Shown: piece by piece, positions 6,347-16,458 of the stretch
Layout: each line of letters opens with the position of its first letter
Position numbering within the stretch: the stretch's first letter is position 1
Assembly (NCBI GenBank): GCA_019635735.1
Contig: JAHBYX010000001.1
Coordinates: forward strand, 744,001-808,000
Direction: 5' to 3'
DNA from: Mesorhizobium sp.
GTDB lineage: Bacteria > Pseudomonadota > Alphaproteobacteria > Rhizobiales > Rhizobiaceae
DNA length: 64,000 nucleotides
Notes under the pieces: generated by a model
What the model was told of the DNA's origin: nothing
Databases searched by the model: none
The model's input: the letters and a program-made list of their open reading frames with translations, nothing else
Made by a program: the position numbers and the translations under genes

Positions 6347-9300
6347 CTAGCTCGCCTCGCGGATCTGCTCGGCGGTCTGCAGGTCGACGGAGACGAGCTG
6401 GCTCACGCCCTGCTCGGCCATGGTGACGCCGAACAGCCGGTTCATCCGCGCCATGGTGATCGGGTTGTGGGTGATGACGACGAAGCGCGTGTCGGTCGAG
6501 GCCGCCATCTCGTCCATCAGGTTGCAGAAGCGCTCGACATTGTGGTCGTCGAGCGGCGCGTCGACCTCGTCCAGCACGCAGATCGGCGCCGGATTGGTGA
6601 GGAAGACGGCGAAGATCAGCGCCATCGCGGTGAGCGCCTGCTCGCCGCCGGAGAGCAGCGTCATCGTCTGCGGTTTCTTGCCCGGCGGCCGCGCCAGGAT
6701 TTCGAGGCCCGCCTCCAGCGGGTCCTCGGATTCGATCAGCTGCAGCTCCGCCGTGCCGCCGCCGAACAGATGGGTGAACAGGCGCTGGAATTGCGCATTG
6801 ACCACCTCGAAGGCGGCGAGCAGCCTCTCGCGCCCCTCGCGGTTCAGCGCCTGGATGCCCTGGCGCAGCTTCTTGATCGCCTCGACCACGTCCTCGCGCT
6901 CGGAGACGATCAGCTCCAGCCGCTCGGACAGTTCCTTCTGCTCCTCCTCGGCGCGCAGATTGACCGCGCCCAGCCGCTCGCGCTCGATCTTCAGCCGCTC
7001 CAGTCGGCGCTCGACCTCGCCCATGTCGGGAAGGTCGGCGTCAGCCTCAAGCCCGGTGTGTTTCAGCACCAGATGCGGCGCCACGCCGATCGCCTCCTGG
7101 ATGCGGGCCTCGGTCTCGCGGCGGCGCTCATCGGCAGCCGCCAGCCGCTCCTCGGCACGGGCGCGGGCCTCGCGCGCCTCCGACAACGCCTGGATCGCGC
7201 CGGTCGCCGCCTTGTCCAGAGCCGCCTGGCGGTTCTCCGCCTCCTGCAGCCGGTCGGCCGCGTCCTTGCGCACCTGCTCGGCCTTGGAAATCTCCGACAG
7301 GAGCGCCCTGCGGCGCTGGTCGAGTTCGTCGGGCGCCTCGGCGAGCGCTGCGAATTCGCTCGCCGTCTCCGCCCGGCGGGCGCCGAGCGCCTCGATCTGG
7401 CGGTCGGCATTCTCGGCGCGGGAGATCCAGTTCAGGCTTTCGGCGACGATGGATTCCAGCCGCCGGCGCCGCGCCTCCGCCTCGCGCTTCAGCCCTTCGT
7501 GCGCCGCGCGCGCATCGGCCAGTGCGGCGCGGTCCTGCGCCACGTCGGCGGCCATCCGGTCGAGGCCGGACTGGAGGTCGCGCAGGTCGGGCGCAGCCGC
7601 CAGCGCCCGCTCGGCCTCGGTGACGGCCCCGGCCGCCTCGTCGCGGCTTTCGACGATGCGCGCTCGCGACGCTTCGAGCGCGGCGCGGCGGGCGGAGAGC
7701 TGTCCGGCGGCAGCCTCCGCCTTCGCCAGCGCATCGCGCGCCTCGCCAAGACCGCGCTGCGCCGCGCGTCCGTCGTCGCGGGCCTTGCGCTCCGTCTCGA
7801 CAGCCGCCTTGGTCGCGGCTTCGGCTTCCGCCTGCGCGGCCTCCGCCGCCCGTGCGGCGACCGTCGCCGTCGTTGCCTCGGCCTCCAGTTCGGCCAGCCG
7901 GTTCTTCTGCGCCAGCCTGAGCGCCGCCGCCGTCGGCGCGTCGGCGCTGGCCGTCAAGCCGTCCCAGCGCCACAAGGCGCCGTTCTTCGTCACCAGCCGC
8001 TGGCCGGTCGCAAGCTCTTTCTGCAGCCTCGGCCCGTCGGCCGCCTCCACGATGCCCACCTGCGCCAGCCGGCGAGCGAGTTGCGAGGGTGCCCGGACCA
8101 CTTCGGACAATGGCCGCGCCCCGGCCGGCAGCGCCGGATCGGAACCCGTCCCCCCGACATCCGCCGCCCAGTGCACTGGCGCGGACCTGTCGAGAGCCGC
8201 GTCGAGATCGTCGCCGAGGGCTGCGCCCAGCGCCGTCTCGAAACCCTTCTCGACCCTGATCTGCTCGACCACCGCCGGGAAGAGCCCGCCCGACTGGGCG
8301 TTGAGCATCTTGGCCAGCGTCCGCGCCTCGGTCTCGATGCGGGCAAGCTCGGCGCGCGCCGCCTGCAGCGCCGGGCGCGCGGCGGCTTCGCGGCCGCGCG
8401 CGGCCTCCACCGCCCTCTCGGCGGCGATCGTTGCGGCTTCGGCGGCCGAGACGGCCTCGCTCGCCTGTTCGACCAGCTTCTGCTTCTCGGCCGGGTCCGG
8501 CAGTCCGGCGAGCTTCGCTGCGATCTCCGCCGTCTCGCGGTCGGTGTCGGCAAGCTGGCGGTCAAGCCGGTCGCGCCGCTCCGCGCCGTCGCGCAACGCC
8601 CGCTCGGCCTGGGTGCGCTGGGCCGACGCCTCGGCCCGTTCGGACGTGAGTTTCGTCAATGCCGCTTCCGACAGGCTCAGCCGGGTGGAGGCCTCCTCGA
8701 AGGCGGCGCGCTTTTCGCGCTCGCGATCGACCGAGCCTTCGTCCTCGGACTTCAAGGCCGCGTCCTCGTCGGCCAGCCGTTTCAGGATATCGGCATTGTC
8801 GCGCACCATCTGCTGCTCGCGGGCGATATCGGCGTCGAACTGGGCGATGCGCTTCTCAAGCTCGGAATGCCTCGCACGGATGCGCTGCGCCTCCTCCTCG
8901 ACCTGGGTCTTTGCAATCGTCAGGCGCTGCAGCGCGGCGGCGGCCTTTGCCTCCTCCTCGCGTAGGCCGGGCAGATGATGCTGGCCGACCGCCTGGTCCT
9001 TGGCCGCGGCCATCTGCTGGTTGGCGCGTTCAGCTACGATATTGGTCGCGGCCGACAGCGCGCTCTGCGCCTCGGCCTCCTGCGCCTTGGCGAGCGTCCA
9101 GCGCAGGTGCAAGAGCGTCGCCTCCGCCTGGCGGATATCGGCCGACAGCGACTTGAAGCGCGACGCCTGGCGGGCTTGCCGCTTCAGGCTCTCGATCTGG
9201 CTCTCCAGTTCGCCGACCACGTCCTCCAGCCGTTCGAGGTTCTGTTCGGCCGCGCGGAGCCTCAGTTCAGCCTCGTGCCGGCGCGTGTGCAGGCCGGAAA

Positions 9301-9808
9301 TGCCGGCCGCCTCTTCGAGCAACGCCCGGCGCGCCTGGGGCTTCGCCTGGATCAGCTCGCCGATGCGCCCCTGCCCCACCATTGAGGGCGAGCGCGCGCC
9401 GGTCGACTGGTCGGCGAAGAGCAGCTGCACGTCCTTGGCGCGCGCCTCCTTGCCGTTGATGCGGTAGTTGGAGCCGGCCTCGCGCTCGATCCGCCGCGAG
9501 ATCTGCACCTCGTCGCCGTCATTGTAGGCGGGGGGCGCATTGCGGTCGGAATTGTCGAGGAAGAGCGTGACCTCGGCGGTGTTGCGCGAGGGCCTCGTCG
9601 CCGAGCCCGAGAAGATGACGTCGTCCATGCCGGACGCGCGCATATTCTTGTAAGAGCTCTCGCCCATCACCCAGCGCAGCGCCTCGACGAGGTTCGACTT
9701 GCCGCAGCCATTGGGGCCGACGATGCCGGTCAGCCCGCTCTCGATGACGAATTCGGACGGTTCGACGAAGGACTTGAAGCCGAGAAGGCGGAGCCGGGAA
9801 AACCGCAT
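6347..9808 (-). CDS. smc: Chromosome segregation protein SMC
   Basis: SMC ATPase, the core of the bacterial condensin that compacts and separates chromosomes. At 1153 residues it is of usual length. The N-terminal head has the Walker A GPNGCGKS (residues 31-38); long Ala/Glu/Arg-rich coiled coils follow (about 165-500 and 660-1000); between them is the hinge, around residues 515-640, with GGLFPAVVEQIRVEKGFETALGAALGDDLDAALD. The C-terminal head carries the signature LLSGGEQALTAMALIFA and Walker B PICVLDEVDAPLDD. It lies 51 bases after the DsbA-like gene on the same strand, an arrangement seen in other rhizobia, so the two may share a transcript. ScpA and ScpB are not in the window. Confidence 0.97.
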   Translation of the reverse strand: MRFSRLRLLGFKSFVEPSEFVIESGLTGIVGPNGCGKSNLVEALRWVMGESSYKNMRASGMDDVIFSGSATRPSRNTAEVTLFLDNSDRNAPPAYNDGDEVQISRRIEREAGSNYRINGKEARAKDVQLLFADQSTGARSPSMVGQGRIGELIQAKPQARRALLEEAAGISGLHTRRHEAELRLRAAEQNLERLEDVVGELESQIESLKRQARQASRFKSLSADIRQAEATLLHLRWTLAKAQEAEAQSALSAATNIVAERANQQMAAAKDQAVGQHHLPGLREEEAKAAAALQRLTIAKTQVEEEAQRIRARHSELEKRIAQFDADIAREQQMVRDNADILKRLADEDAALKSEDEGSVDREREKRAAFEEASTRLSLSEAALTKLTSERAEASAQRTQAERALRDGAERRDRLDRQLADTDRETAEIAAKLAGLPDPAEKQKLVEQASEAVSAAEAATIAAERAVEAARGREAAARPALQAARAELARIETEARTLAKMLNAQSGGLFPAVVEQIRVEKGFETALGAALGDDLDAALDRSAPVHWAADVGGTGSDPALPAGARPLSEVVRAPSQLARRLAQVGIVEAADGPRLQKELATGQRLVTKNGALWRWDGLTASADAPTAAALRLAQKNRLAELEAEATTATVAARAAEAAQAEAEAATKAAVETERKARDDGRAAQRGLGEARDALAKAEAAAGQLSARRAALEASRARIVESRDEAAGAVTEAERALAAAPDLRDLQSGLDRMAADVAQDRAALADARAAHEGLKREAEARRRRLESIVAESLNWISRAENADRQIEALGARRAETASEFAALAEAPDELDQRRRALLSEISKAEQVRKDAADRLQEAENRQAALDKAATGAIQALSEAREARARAEERLAAADERRRETEARIQEAIGVAPHLVLKHTGLEADADLPDMGEVERRLERLKIERERLGAVNLRAEEEQKELSERLELIVSEREDVVEAIKKLRQGIQALNREGRERLLAAFEVVNAQFQRLFTHLFGGGTAELQLIESEDPLEAGLEILARPPGKKPQTMTLLSGGEQALTAMALIFAVFLTNPAPICVLDEVDAPLDDHNVERFCNLMDEMAASTDTRFVVITHNPITMARMNRLFGVTMAEQGVSQLVSVDLQTAEQIREAS

Positions 9809-9859
9809 CAGCGTTCGTCCCGGCGAGCAGGCGCGCTAAACCGCGCGCCCAAAGGCGCG

Positions 9860-10558
9860 TCAGAGCTTGGCGTCGATGATGGCGGACAGTTCGCCAACCG
9901 TTAGGGCTCCCGCATATTTGTCGCCATTGATGAAGAAGGTCGGGGTGGAATCGACCTTGAACTCGTCGGCGCCACGCGTACGCACCGCTCTGATGTCCTC
10001 CAGAAGCTTCTGGTTGGTCAAGCAGGCCGTGAAGGACTCCTGTGAAAAACCCGCGAGCTTTGAGATTTGCAGCAGCGCGGCCTGCGCATCTTCTGCCCGC
10101 GCCCAGTTGCTCTGCTGCTTGAACAGCACGTCGACCATGGCGAAATACTTGTCCTCGGAGCAGCGGGCGAGCATGAAGCCGGCCTCGGCGCGCGGATCGA
10201 ACGGGAATTCGCGCATGATCAGCCGCGCCTTGCCGGTGTCGATATACTTGGTCTTGATTTCGGGCAGCGTCGTGGCGTGGAACGTCGCGCAATGCGGACA
10301 GGTCATCGACGCGTATTCGACGATGGTCACCGGCGCGTCGGCATTGCCGAGCACCTTTTCGGGCAGCACGCCGGGCTCCACCAGCTTCGCCATGTCGACG
10401 GTGCCCTGCGAGGCAGGCGCGGAACTCGTCGGCGCGGTCGGGGTCGCGGGCTGTTCGGCCGGCTTCGGCGCATCGTCGCTGCAAGCTGCGAGCAGCGCCG
10501 TCGCGGACACCGCGCCCAGCGAAAGAAGAACGTCCCTGCGACGCATCGAAAAGCCCAT
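9860..10558 (-). CDS. DsbA-family thiol oxidoreductase, lipoprotein/Tat-type signal
   Basis: Periplasmic thioredoxin-fold protein, 232 residues from ATG 10558 (CAGGTGA lies upstream; an in-frame GTG at 10567 is less likely). The leader MRRRDVLLSLGAVSATALLAAC combines an Arg-rich Tat-like start with a lipobox Cys. A Pro/Ala/Thr linker follows, then VTIVEYASMTCPHCATFH with the CPHC active site, MREFPFDPRAEAGFMLARC, and the cis-Pro loop VDSTPTFFING. CPHC is the DsbA dipeptide, so it should oxidise thiols in exported proteins. It is upstream of smc on the same strand; a GC-rich hairpin (9844-9859) lies between them without a T run. Confidence 0.93.
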   Translation of the reverse strand: MGFSMRRRDVLLSLGAVSATALLAACSDDAPKPAEQPATPTAPTSSAPASQGTVDMAKLVEPGVLPEKVLGNADAPVTIVEYASMTCPHCATFHATTLPEIKTKYIDTGKARLIMREFPFDPRAEAGFMLARCSEDKYFAMVDVLFKQQSNWARAEDAQAALLQISKLAGFSQESFTACLTNQKLLEDIRAVRTRGADEFKVDSTPTFFINGDKYAGALTVGELSAIIDAKL

Positions 10559-10680
10559 GTGAATCACCTGTTGCCGAGAGAATGCGGATCAACGACTAGC
10601 AGAAGCCGCTTAGCACGCCAATTATGGCAAGATTGCCCGCGCTCCAAATGGAGACTGAAGGCAGACCGTTCACGAACGCG

Positions 10681-11181
10681 CTATCGCCGGCCGCGTTCGG
10701 CCTTCACGGCCTTTCCGAGCTTCTCCAGCGCGGCGCGCAACGCCTCGTCCTCGATGCCGGCGACCGATGTGGCGATGCCCGCCGCCTCGTCGCGCGTCAG
10801 TTCGCGCGGGCGGCGTTTCGGCGGCTTGTGGGCCGCGACCGGCTTCTGCAGGATGCGCACCCTGCCGATCGCCGCAAAGCCGAGAAAGGCGTTGATGCGG
10901 GCGATGATCTCGCCGGTCTGGTGCTGCAGGTGCAGCGCCGCGGCGCCCTCGCAGGCGACGACCAGCGTCGCCGGCTCGAACGGATCGTCCTCGCCCGCGC
11001 GGCGCGGCCAGAGGATCTTTTCCGGACGGGTGCTGTCGGCGAGGCGCGGGCCCACTATCTCTTCCCACGACTGGACGAGACCCGTCGAAATGCCCGCCTT
11101 GCGTCGCAGGACAGGATCGAGGATCGCCGTGGCCAGATCGCCGACCGGCCGTGCGTTGCCCGATGAGGATTTGCCTGTCAT
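10681..11181 (-). CDS. DciA-family (DUF721) protein
   Basis: The 166-residue product has the DUF721 region in residues 12-115: PVGDLATAILDPVLRRKAGISTGLVQSWEEIVGPRLADSTRPEKILWPRR then ATLVVACEGAAALHLQHQTGEIIARINAFLGFAAIGRVRILQ. DUF721 includes DciA, the ancestral loader or operator of the replicative helicase DnaB in bacteria that lack DnaC. The C-terminal tail is basic and probably disordered before a short helical end. ATG 11181 is the only good start that avoids overlap with mutY, from which it is divergent by 60 bases. Whether it truly acts on DnaB here is inferred from the family. Confidence 0.8.
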   Translation of the reverse strand: MTGKSSSGNARPVGDLATAILDPVLRRKAGISTGLVQSWEEIVGPRLADSTRPEKILWPRRAGEDDPFEPATLVVACEGAAALHLQHQTGEIIARINAFLGFAAIGRVRILQKPVAAHKPPKRRPRELTRDEAAGIATSVAGIEDEALRAALEKLGKAVKAERGRR

Positions 11182-11241
11182 GAACCAGTCGCGGCGAACC
11201 GCCCCATGTCGTTGCGAACACCTACACCAACCCGACTCTCG

Positions 11242-12360
11242 ATGACATCCCATAATCCAGACAGGACCCGGGCCGGAACGAGCGCAGGCTTCGCCGCGCT
11301 TCTGCTCGACTGGTACGACCGTCACGCGCGCGACCTGCCGTGGCGGGTGCCCCCGTCGAAGGTTGCGGCCGGAGCGCGGCAGGACCCCTATCTGGTCTGG
11401 CTGTCCGAGATCATGCTGCAGCAGACCACCGTCTCGGCGGTGCGACCCTATTTCCGCGCTTTCGTCGAGAAATGGCCGACGGTCGCGGACCTGGCGGCCG
11501 CGCCGATCGACGACGTCATGAAGGCCTGGGCCGGCCTCGGCTACTATTCCCGCGCGCGCAACCTGAAGAAATGCGCCGATACGGTCGTTGCCGAGCACGG
11601 CGGGCGGTTTCCGGACACCGAGGCGGGCCTGCGCGCCCTGCCCGGCATCGGCCCCTACACGGCGGCCGCCATCGCCGCTATCGCCTTCGACCGCCCTTCG
11701 GCCGTGGTCGACGGCAATGTCGAGCGCGTCGTCGCGCGCTATCGCGCCATCGCCACGCCCCTCCCGGCCGCGAAAGCCGAGATAGGTGCCTTCGTGGGCT
11801 CGGCCGTCCCGCAAAGCCGGCCCGGCGACTTCGCTCAGGCGATGATGGACCTTGGCGCGACCATCTGCACGCCGAAGCGCCCGGCCTGCGTGCTCTGCCC
11901 GCTGCGCGACGGCTGCAAGGCCCTGAAGGCGGGCGATCCGGAGTTCTATCCGGTCAAGGCGGCGAAGAAGGAGAAGCCGAAGCGGGTCGGTGCCGCCTTC
12001 GTGGCCGTTCGCCGCGACGGTGCGGTGCTTATGCGCAAACGTCCCGAGAAGGGACTGCTCGGCGGCATGGCCGAAGTGCCTGGCACCGACTGGACCGCGC
12101 GGATCGACGGGGCAACCGGGACCGAAGCCGCGCCCTTCCGCGCCAACTGGCGGGCCAAGGGATCGATTTCCCATGTCTTCACCCATTTCGAGCTCGAACT
12201 ATCGGTCTTCCTCGCCTATGTCGACGCGCCGCCGCCGCCGGACCACTGGTGGTCGCCGAAGGCCGAAATCCACAGCGAAGCGCTACCCACCGTCATGAAA
12301 AAGGTGATCGAAGCTGCGATAGAGGGCGCGACCCAGAAACCGCGCCGGGGACCTGCATGA
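11242..12360 (+). CDS. mutY: Adenine DNA glycosylase MutY
   Basis: Base-excision repair enzyme that removes adenine mispaired with 8-oxoguanine. The 372-residue protein has the HhH-GPD domain with the catalytic Glu in LSEIMLQQTTV (E56), the helix-hairpin-helix LPGIGPYTAAAI, and VVDGNVERVVARY with the second catalytic Asp. The iron-sulfur ligands are spaced C-x6-C-x2-C-x5-C in CTPKRPACVLCPLRDGC. The C-terminal Nudix-like domain (about residues 240-350) ends with HVFTHFELELSVF, as in MutY. ATG 11242 was chosen; an ATG at 11206 in frame adds 12 residues. The stop overlaps the next gene's ATG by four bases, so they are co-transcribed. Confidence 0.96.
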   Translation: MTSHNPDRTRAGTSAGFAALLLDWYDRHARDLPWRVPPSKVAAGARQDPYLVWLSEIMLQQTTVSAVRPYFRAFVEKWPTVADLAAAPIDDVMKAWAGLGYYSRARNLKKCADTVVAEHGGRFPDTEAGLRALPGIGPYTAAAIAAIAFDRPSAVVDGNVERVVARYRAIATPLPAAKAEIGAFVGSAVPQSRPGDFAQAMMDLGATICTPKRPACVLCPLRDGCKALKAGDPEFYPVKAAKKEKPKRVGAAFVAVRRDGAVLMRKRPEKGLLGGMAEVPGTDWTARIDGATGTEAAPFRANWRAKGSISHVFTHFELELSVFLAYVDAPPPPDHWWSPKAEIHSEALPTVMKKVIEAAIEGATQKPRRGPA

Positions 12361-12965
12361 CCGAGATCCGCCATATCGTCTTCGACATCGGCAAGGTGCT
12401 GATCCACTACGATCCCGACCTGCCCTATAGCCGGCTGATCCCTGATGCCGAAAAGCGCCGCTGGTTTTTCGAGAACGTCTGCACGTCGGAGTGGAACATC
12501 GAACAGGACCGCGGGCGGGCCTGGGCGGACGCCGAGGCGCTGCTGATCGCGCGCCATCCCGGCGAGGCCGACAACATCCGCGCCTTCCGCCGGCATTGGC
12601 ACGAGATGGTGCCCCACCACTACGAGGATTCGGTCGCGCTCATGCTCGGCCTCATCGAGGACGGCCGCGACGTGACCATGCTCACCAATTTCGCCGCCGA
12701 CACCTTTGCCGAGGCGCGGGCGAAGTTCCCCTTCCTCGACCGGCCGCGCGGCGTGACCGTGTCGGGCGAGATCGGGCTGATCAAGCCGGACAGGGCGATC
12801 TTCGAGCGCCACGCGGCGGACTTCGGCCTCGATCCGTCGGCCAGCCTGTTCATCGACGACAGCGCGAAGAACGTGCAGGGCGCGATCGACGCCGGCTGGC
12901 AGGCGGTGCTGTTCGAAGGGGCAGAGAAGCTGGAAGCGGATTTGAGGCGGCTCGGGGTGAACTGA
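12357..12965 (+). CDS. HAD-family hydrolase
   Basis: Haloacid-dehalogenase fold phosphatase of 202 residues. The nucleophile motif is VFDIGKVLIHYD; the second Asp expected in DxD is replaced by Gly in DIG, as happens in some YihX-like family members. Motif II is MLTNFA, motif III is GLIKPDRAIFE with the Lys, and motif IV is LFIDDSAKNVQGAIDAGW. The helical cap between residues 20 and 95 includes WNIEQDRGRAWADAEALL, typical of YihX-type sugar-phosphate phosphatases. It overlaps mutY by ATGA, so translation is coupled. The substrate is unknown. Confidence 0.9.
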   Translation: MTEIRHIVFDIGKVLIHYDPDLPYSRLIPDAEKRRWFFENVCTSEWNIEQDRGRAWADAEALLIARHPGEADNIRAFRRHWHEMVPHHYEDSVALMLGLIEDGRDVTMLTNFAADTFAEARAKFPFLDRPRGVTVSGEIGLIKPDRAIFERHAADFGLDPSASLFIDDSAKNVQGAIDAGWQAVLFEGAEKLEADLRRLGVN

Positions 12966-12977
12966 GGGGCAATTTTC

Positions 12978-13379
12978 TTGTCGCTGCCAACCATTACCTT
13001 CGAATACGACCGAGAATTCGCCGAGCTTACGGTGGAAGCAGTCGACGGCGGTTTTTGCGGGGTCGCGCGCGCGGTTGTGACCGGAGCTGACGTCGAAGAG
13101 ATCGCCCGCTTCATTGTCAGACTTCGGACATATCCCCTCGAGAGATGCTCTTTGACGCTGGCTTATGCCGATCTCGTCAAATTGACAGCACTTCAGATCG
13201 ACACGGTCGGGCGTATCATACTGGTCGCCGAGATTGGTGAAGGCACCAGGCTTGAGCATAAGATCATGCGGATCAGCATCCGCCAAGACTGGGAGGCACT
13301 CAGTCGGTTCAGCGCGGAACTGTCACGGATGATCCGGGGCGGACTGGATCGGATCGAACTGCGTGGTGAAGCCGGATAG
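12978..13379 (+). CDS. Hypothetical protein, small alpha/beta
   Basis: A 133-residue protein that I do not recognise. It reads as several beta strands (ITFEYDREFAELTVEAVDGGFCGVARAVV), a helix (ADVEEIARFIVRLRTY), another sheet region (CSLTLAYADLVKLTALQIDTVGRIILVAEIGEG, HKIMRISIRQDW) and a final helix (EALSRFSAELSRMIRGG). That layout loosely resembles small single-domain immunity proteins of the WapI kind, but this is a shape argument only. The start is TTG 12978, eight bases after GAGGGG; no better start exists. Base composition is a little less GC-rich than the flanking genes. It follows the HAD gene by 12 bases. Confidence 0.55.
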   Translation: MSLPTITFEYDREFAELTVEAVDGGFCGVARAVVTGADVEEIARFIVRLRTYPLERCSLTLAYADLVKLTALQIDTVGRIILVAEIGEGTRLEHKIMRISIRQDWEALSRFSAELSRMIRGGLDRIELRGEAG

Positions 13380-13475
13380 AGTTTGACTGTGAATTGGAAG
13401 TAGGTTTGGGATGACTTGTGGCGCGCGGAATTGACACCTATTCTCACGTTCTCGGAGTAAAGCGGCGCTACGACG

Positions 13476-13691
13476 ATGCCTGAAATCAATCTTGAGTTTC
13501 TCGCCCGTCAGATGGAACGGGTCCTCGTTGAAGTCGGCAGTCTGCGCGACGACATGTCGGTGCTCACGGCGCTGGCTCTGAGGCTGGATGCGACGATGTC
13601 CGGCGTGCAACAGGAGTTGCGGGCCACCCACAGCCAGATTCAGCGCATGAACGACCGCATCCGGAAGCTTGAAGACGTGCCTGCGAGCTGA
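13476..13691 (+). CDS. Small coiled-coil protein, unknown
   Basis: The 71-residue product is almost entirely helical with heptad-like spacing: LEFLARQMERVLVEVGSLRDDMSVLTALALRLDATMSGVQQELRATHSQIQRMNDRIRKLEDV. It has no signal peptide or membrane segment, so it is probably a cytosolic oligomeric coiled coil. The start at ATG 13476 has GGAG 23 bases upstream, which is a poor distance, so initiation is unclear. It lies 96 bases after the other small unknown gene and converges on ccrM, whose stop is 58 bases away. Similar short helical proteins in rhizobia have no known role. Confidence 0.6.
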   Translation: MPEINLEFLARQMERVLVEVGSLRDDMSVLTALALRLDATMSGVQQELRATHSQIQRMNDRIRKLEDVPAS

Positions 13692-13748
13692 GCTTGGTCG
13701 AGACTTTTCCTAGCCGGAGAAGGCGACCAGGCAGCCTTGACCGCTGGC

Positions 13749-14918
<1,170 letters not shown>

Positions 14919-15038
14919 TTATGGTTACCGCTTCGCGTAAATATTTAATGAAGTGAGCGGCTTGGCCCGCCGATTTGCGGCGGCGCGCTGTTTGGTGTAT
15001 TCGCCCCGCCCTTCTTCCCTTCCCTCCAGGACCGTTCC

Positions 15039-15722
15039 ATGCCCCAGCCAGATCTCGTCATCTTCGATTGCGACGGCGTGCTCGTCGATTCCGAAGTGAT
15101 CGCCGCCCGCGTCGACGCCGAACTGATCACGCGGGCCGGATTCCCGATCGAAGCGGAGGAAGTGGCGGAACGCTTCGCGGGCCTGACCTTTCACGACATC
15201 CTGCTGGAGGTCGAGAAACTCTCGGCCTTACCGCTCCAGGCCTCGCTGATCGACGAGGAGCGCAAGCTGCTCGACAACCGGCTCGCCAAGGAGGTTCGCG
15301 GGATAGAAGGCGCGCGCGAGGCCGTCGCCCGCGTCCAGGCGCCGCGCTGCATCTGCTCGAATTCTATGCCCGACAGGCTGGAGATGATGCTGACCAAGAC
15401 CGGGCTCAAGCCGCTGTTCGGCGACAGGATATTCTCGGCGCGCACGATTCCCGGCGCCCGCCCGAAGCCGGCTCCGGACGTCTACATCCACGCCGCCAAG
15501 GCGATGAGCGCGGATCCAGCCAATACATTCGTCATCGAGGATTCCGTCCACGGCGTGCACGCCGCGCGCGCTGCCGGCATGCGCGTCATCGGCTTCACCG
15601 GCGCGTCGCACAGCTATCCCGGCCATGCCGACCGGCTGACGGGGGCCGGCGCCGAAACCGTCATCCGCCGTCACGCGGATCTGCAGGCGGTTCTTGACGC
15701 GCTGTCGGAGTGGGCGGAGTAG
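15039..15722 (+). CDS. HAD-IA family phosphatase/phosphoglucomutase-like
   Basis: A 227-residue HAD subfamily IA enzyme with all four motifs: FDCDGVLVDSE (DxD nucleophile at residues 10-12), ICSNSMPDR (motif II), PKPAPDVYIHAAKAM (motif III Lys) and FVIEDSVHGVHAARAAGM (motif IV). The helical cap lies at about residues 20-95. Family members include beta-phosphoglucomutase, phosphoglycolate phosphatase and sugar-phosphate phosphatases; the VEDS-type motif IV and lack of other markers do not decide between them. Divergent from ccrM and convergent with the lipoprotein gene that follows. Start ATG 15039 follows CCTCCAGGACC, a weak ribosome site. Confidence 0.9.
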   Translation: MPQPDLVIFDCDGVLVDSEVIAARVDAELITRAGFPIEAEEVAERFAGLTFHDILLEVEKLSALPLQASLIDEERKLLDNRLAKEVRGIEGAREAVARVQAPRCICSNSMPDRLEMMLTKTGLKPLFGDRIFSARTIPGARPKPAPDVYIHAAKAMSADPANTFVIEDSVHGVHAARAAGMRVIGFTGASHSYPGHADRLTGAGAETVIRRHADLQAVLDALSEWAE

Positions 15723-15739
15723 ACCGCTCGGGCGGCGGC

Positions 15740-16336
15740 TCAGTTCGGCTTCGGCTTCTTTTCCGGCCCCTGGTCGAAGCCGGCATAGACGACGACCTTC
15801 GAATCGGGCGGCGTTGGAAAGGTCACGTTCGGGTCGTTGAAGACAAACTGCGCGGCACCTGCCGTCGGTGAAATCATGACCGGATATTGGTGGACCTGGC
15901 TGTAGAGGACTTCTTCGCCTCGCATGGCGACGATACGGATCGGCAGCGAAACGGAGCCATCCTTGGCCGCCGGGCCGGGAACGACGCGGCCGGCCACGGC
16001 GACGTTGACCGTCATCGTGCCGGGTCCGTAGCTGCAGGATCGCGTCACGTCGGCGATCGAGGCCTGGTGGATGATCTTGGTCCGGTCGACATTGCCGTCC
16101 TTGTCCTTGCCGTCCCGCGTGTAGCTTTCGGTGAAGGCCTCGCCGTCGCGAAGCTGGACGCGCGGGCAGAAGGCGCGCAACTCGTTCAGCGCGACCTTTT
16201 CCTTCGGTGGCTCGCTGTTGCCGCCGATTTTGAGCAAACCCACGGTGTCGCCGGACTGGCAACCGGCGGCGGCCAGAATAAAGCCCGCCACCCCGATCCG
16301 GCCGAGAAAACGGCGATTGAACGAAGCTAACTGCAT
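15740..16336 (-). CDS. Putative lipoprotein, unknown
   Basis: The 198-residue protein has a basic start, a hydrophobic stretch and a lipobox (GVAGFILAAAGC, Cys near residue 26), so it should be attached to a membrane facing the periplasm. The rest is rich in beta strands: RAFCPRVQLRDGEAFTESYTR, IADVTRSCSYGPGTMTVNVAVAGRVVPGP, SLPIRIVAMRGEEVLYSQVHQYPVMI. Two Cys (in FCP and SCS) may pair. Similar short lipoproteins are widespread in rhizobia without a known role. ATG 16336 is preferred; GTG 16354 adds six residues. It converges on the HAD gene and is divergent from thrC. Confidence 0.75.
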   Translation of the reverse strand: MQLASFNRRFLGRIGVAGFILAAAGCQSGDTVGLLKIGGNSEPPKEKVALNELRAFCPRVQLRDGEAFTESYTRDGKDKDGNVDRTKIIHQASIADVTRSCSYGPGTMTVNVAVAGRVVPGPAAKDGSVSLPIRIVAMRGEEVLYSQVHQYPVMISPTAGAAQFVFNDPNVTFPTPPDSKVVVYAGFDQGPEKKPKPN

Positions 16337-16458
16337 GTACTGCACTTTCCTCACGCGACGCGGGCCTCTATACCAACGCCGGTTTTAGAATGCGACCCGG
16401 AATGCGGCGGTTTTTCGGGCACATCGGCAGCGGACGCAAGGACGATGGACTCCGGCAG

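Noticed and set aside
5855..8965. A 1036-residue open frame on the plus strand opposite smc
   Set aside because: It is the antisense shadow of a GC-rich coiled-coil gene; its protein is Arg/Leu-rich noise, and it has no ribosome site. smc on the minus strand has full ATPase motifs.
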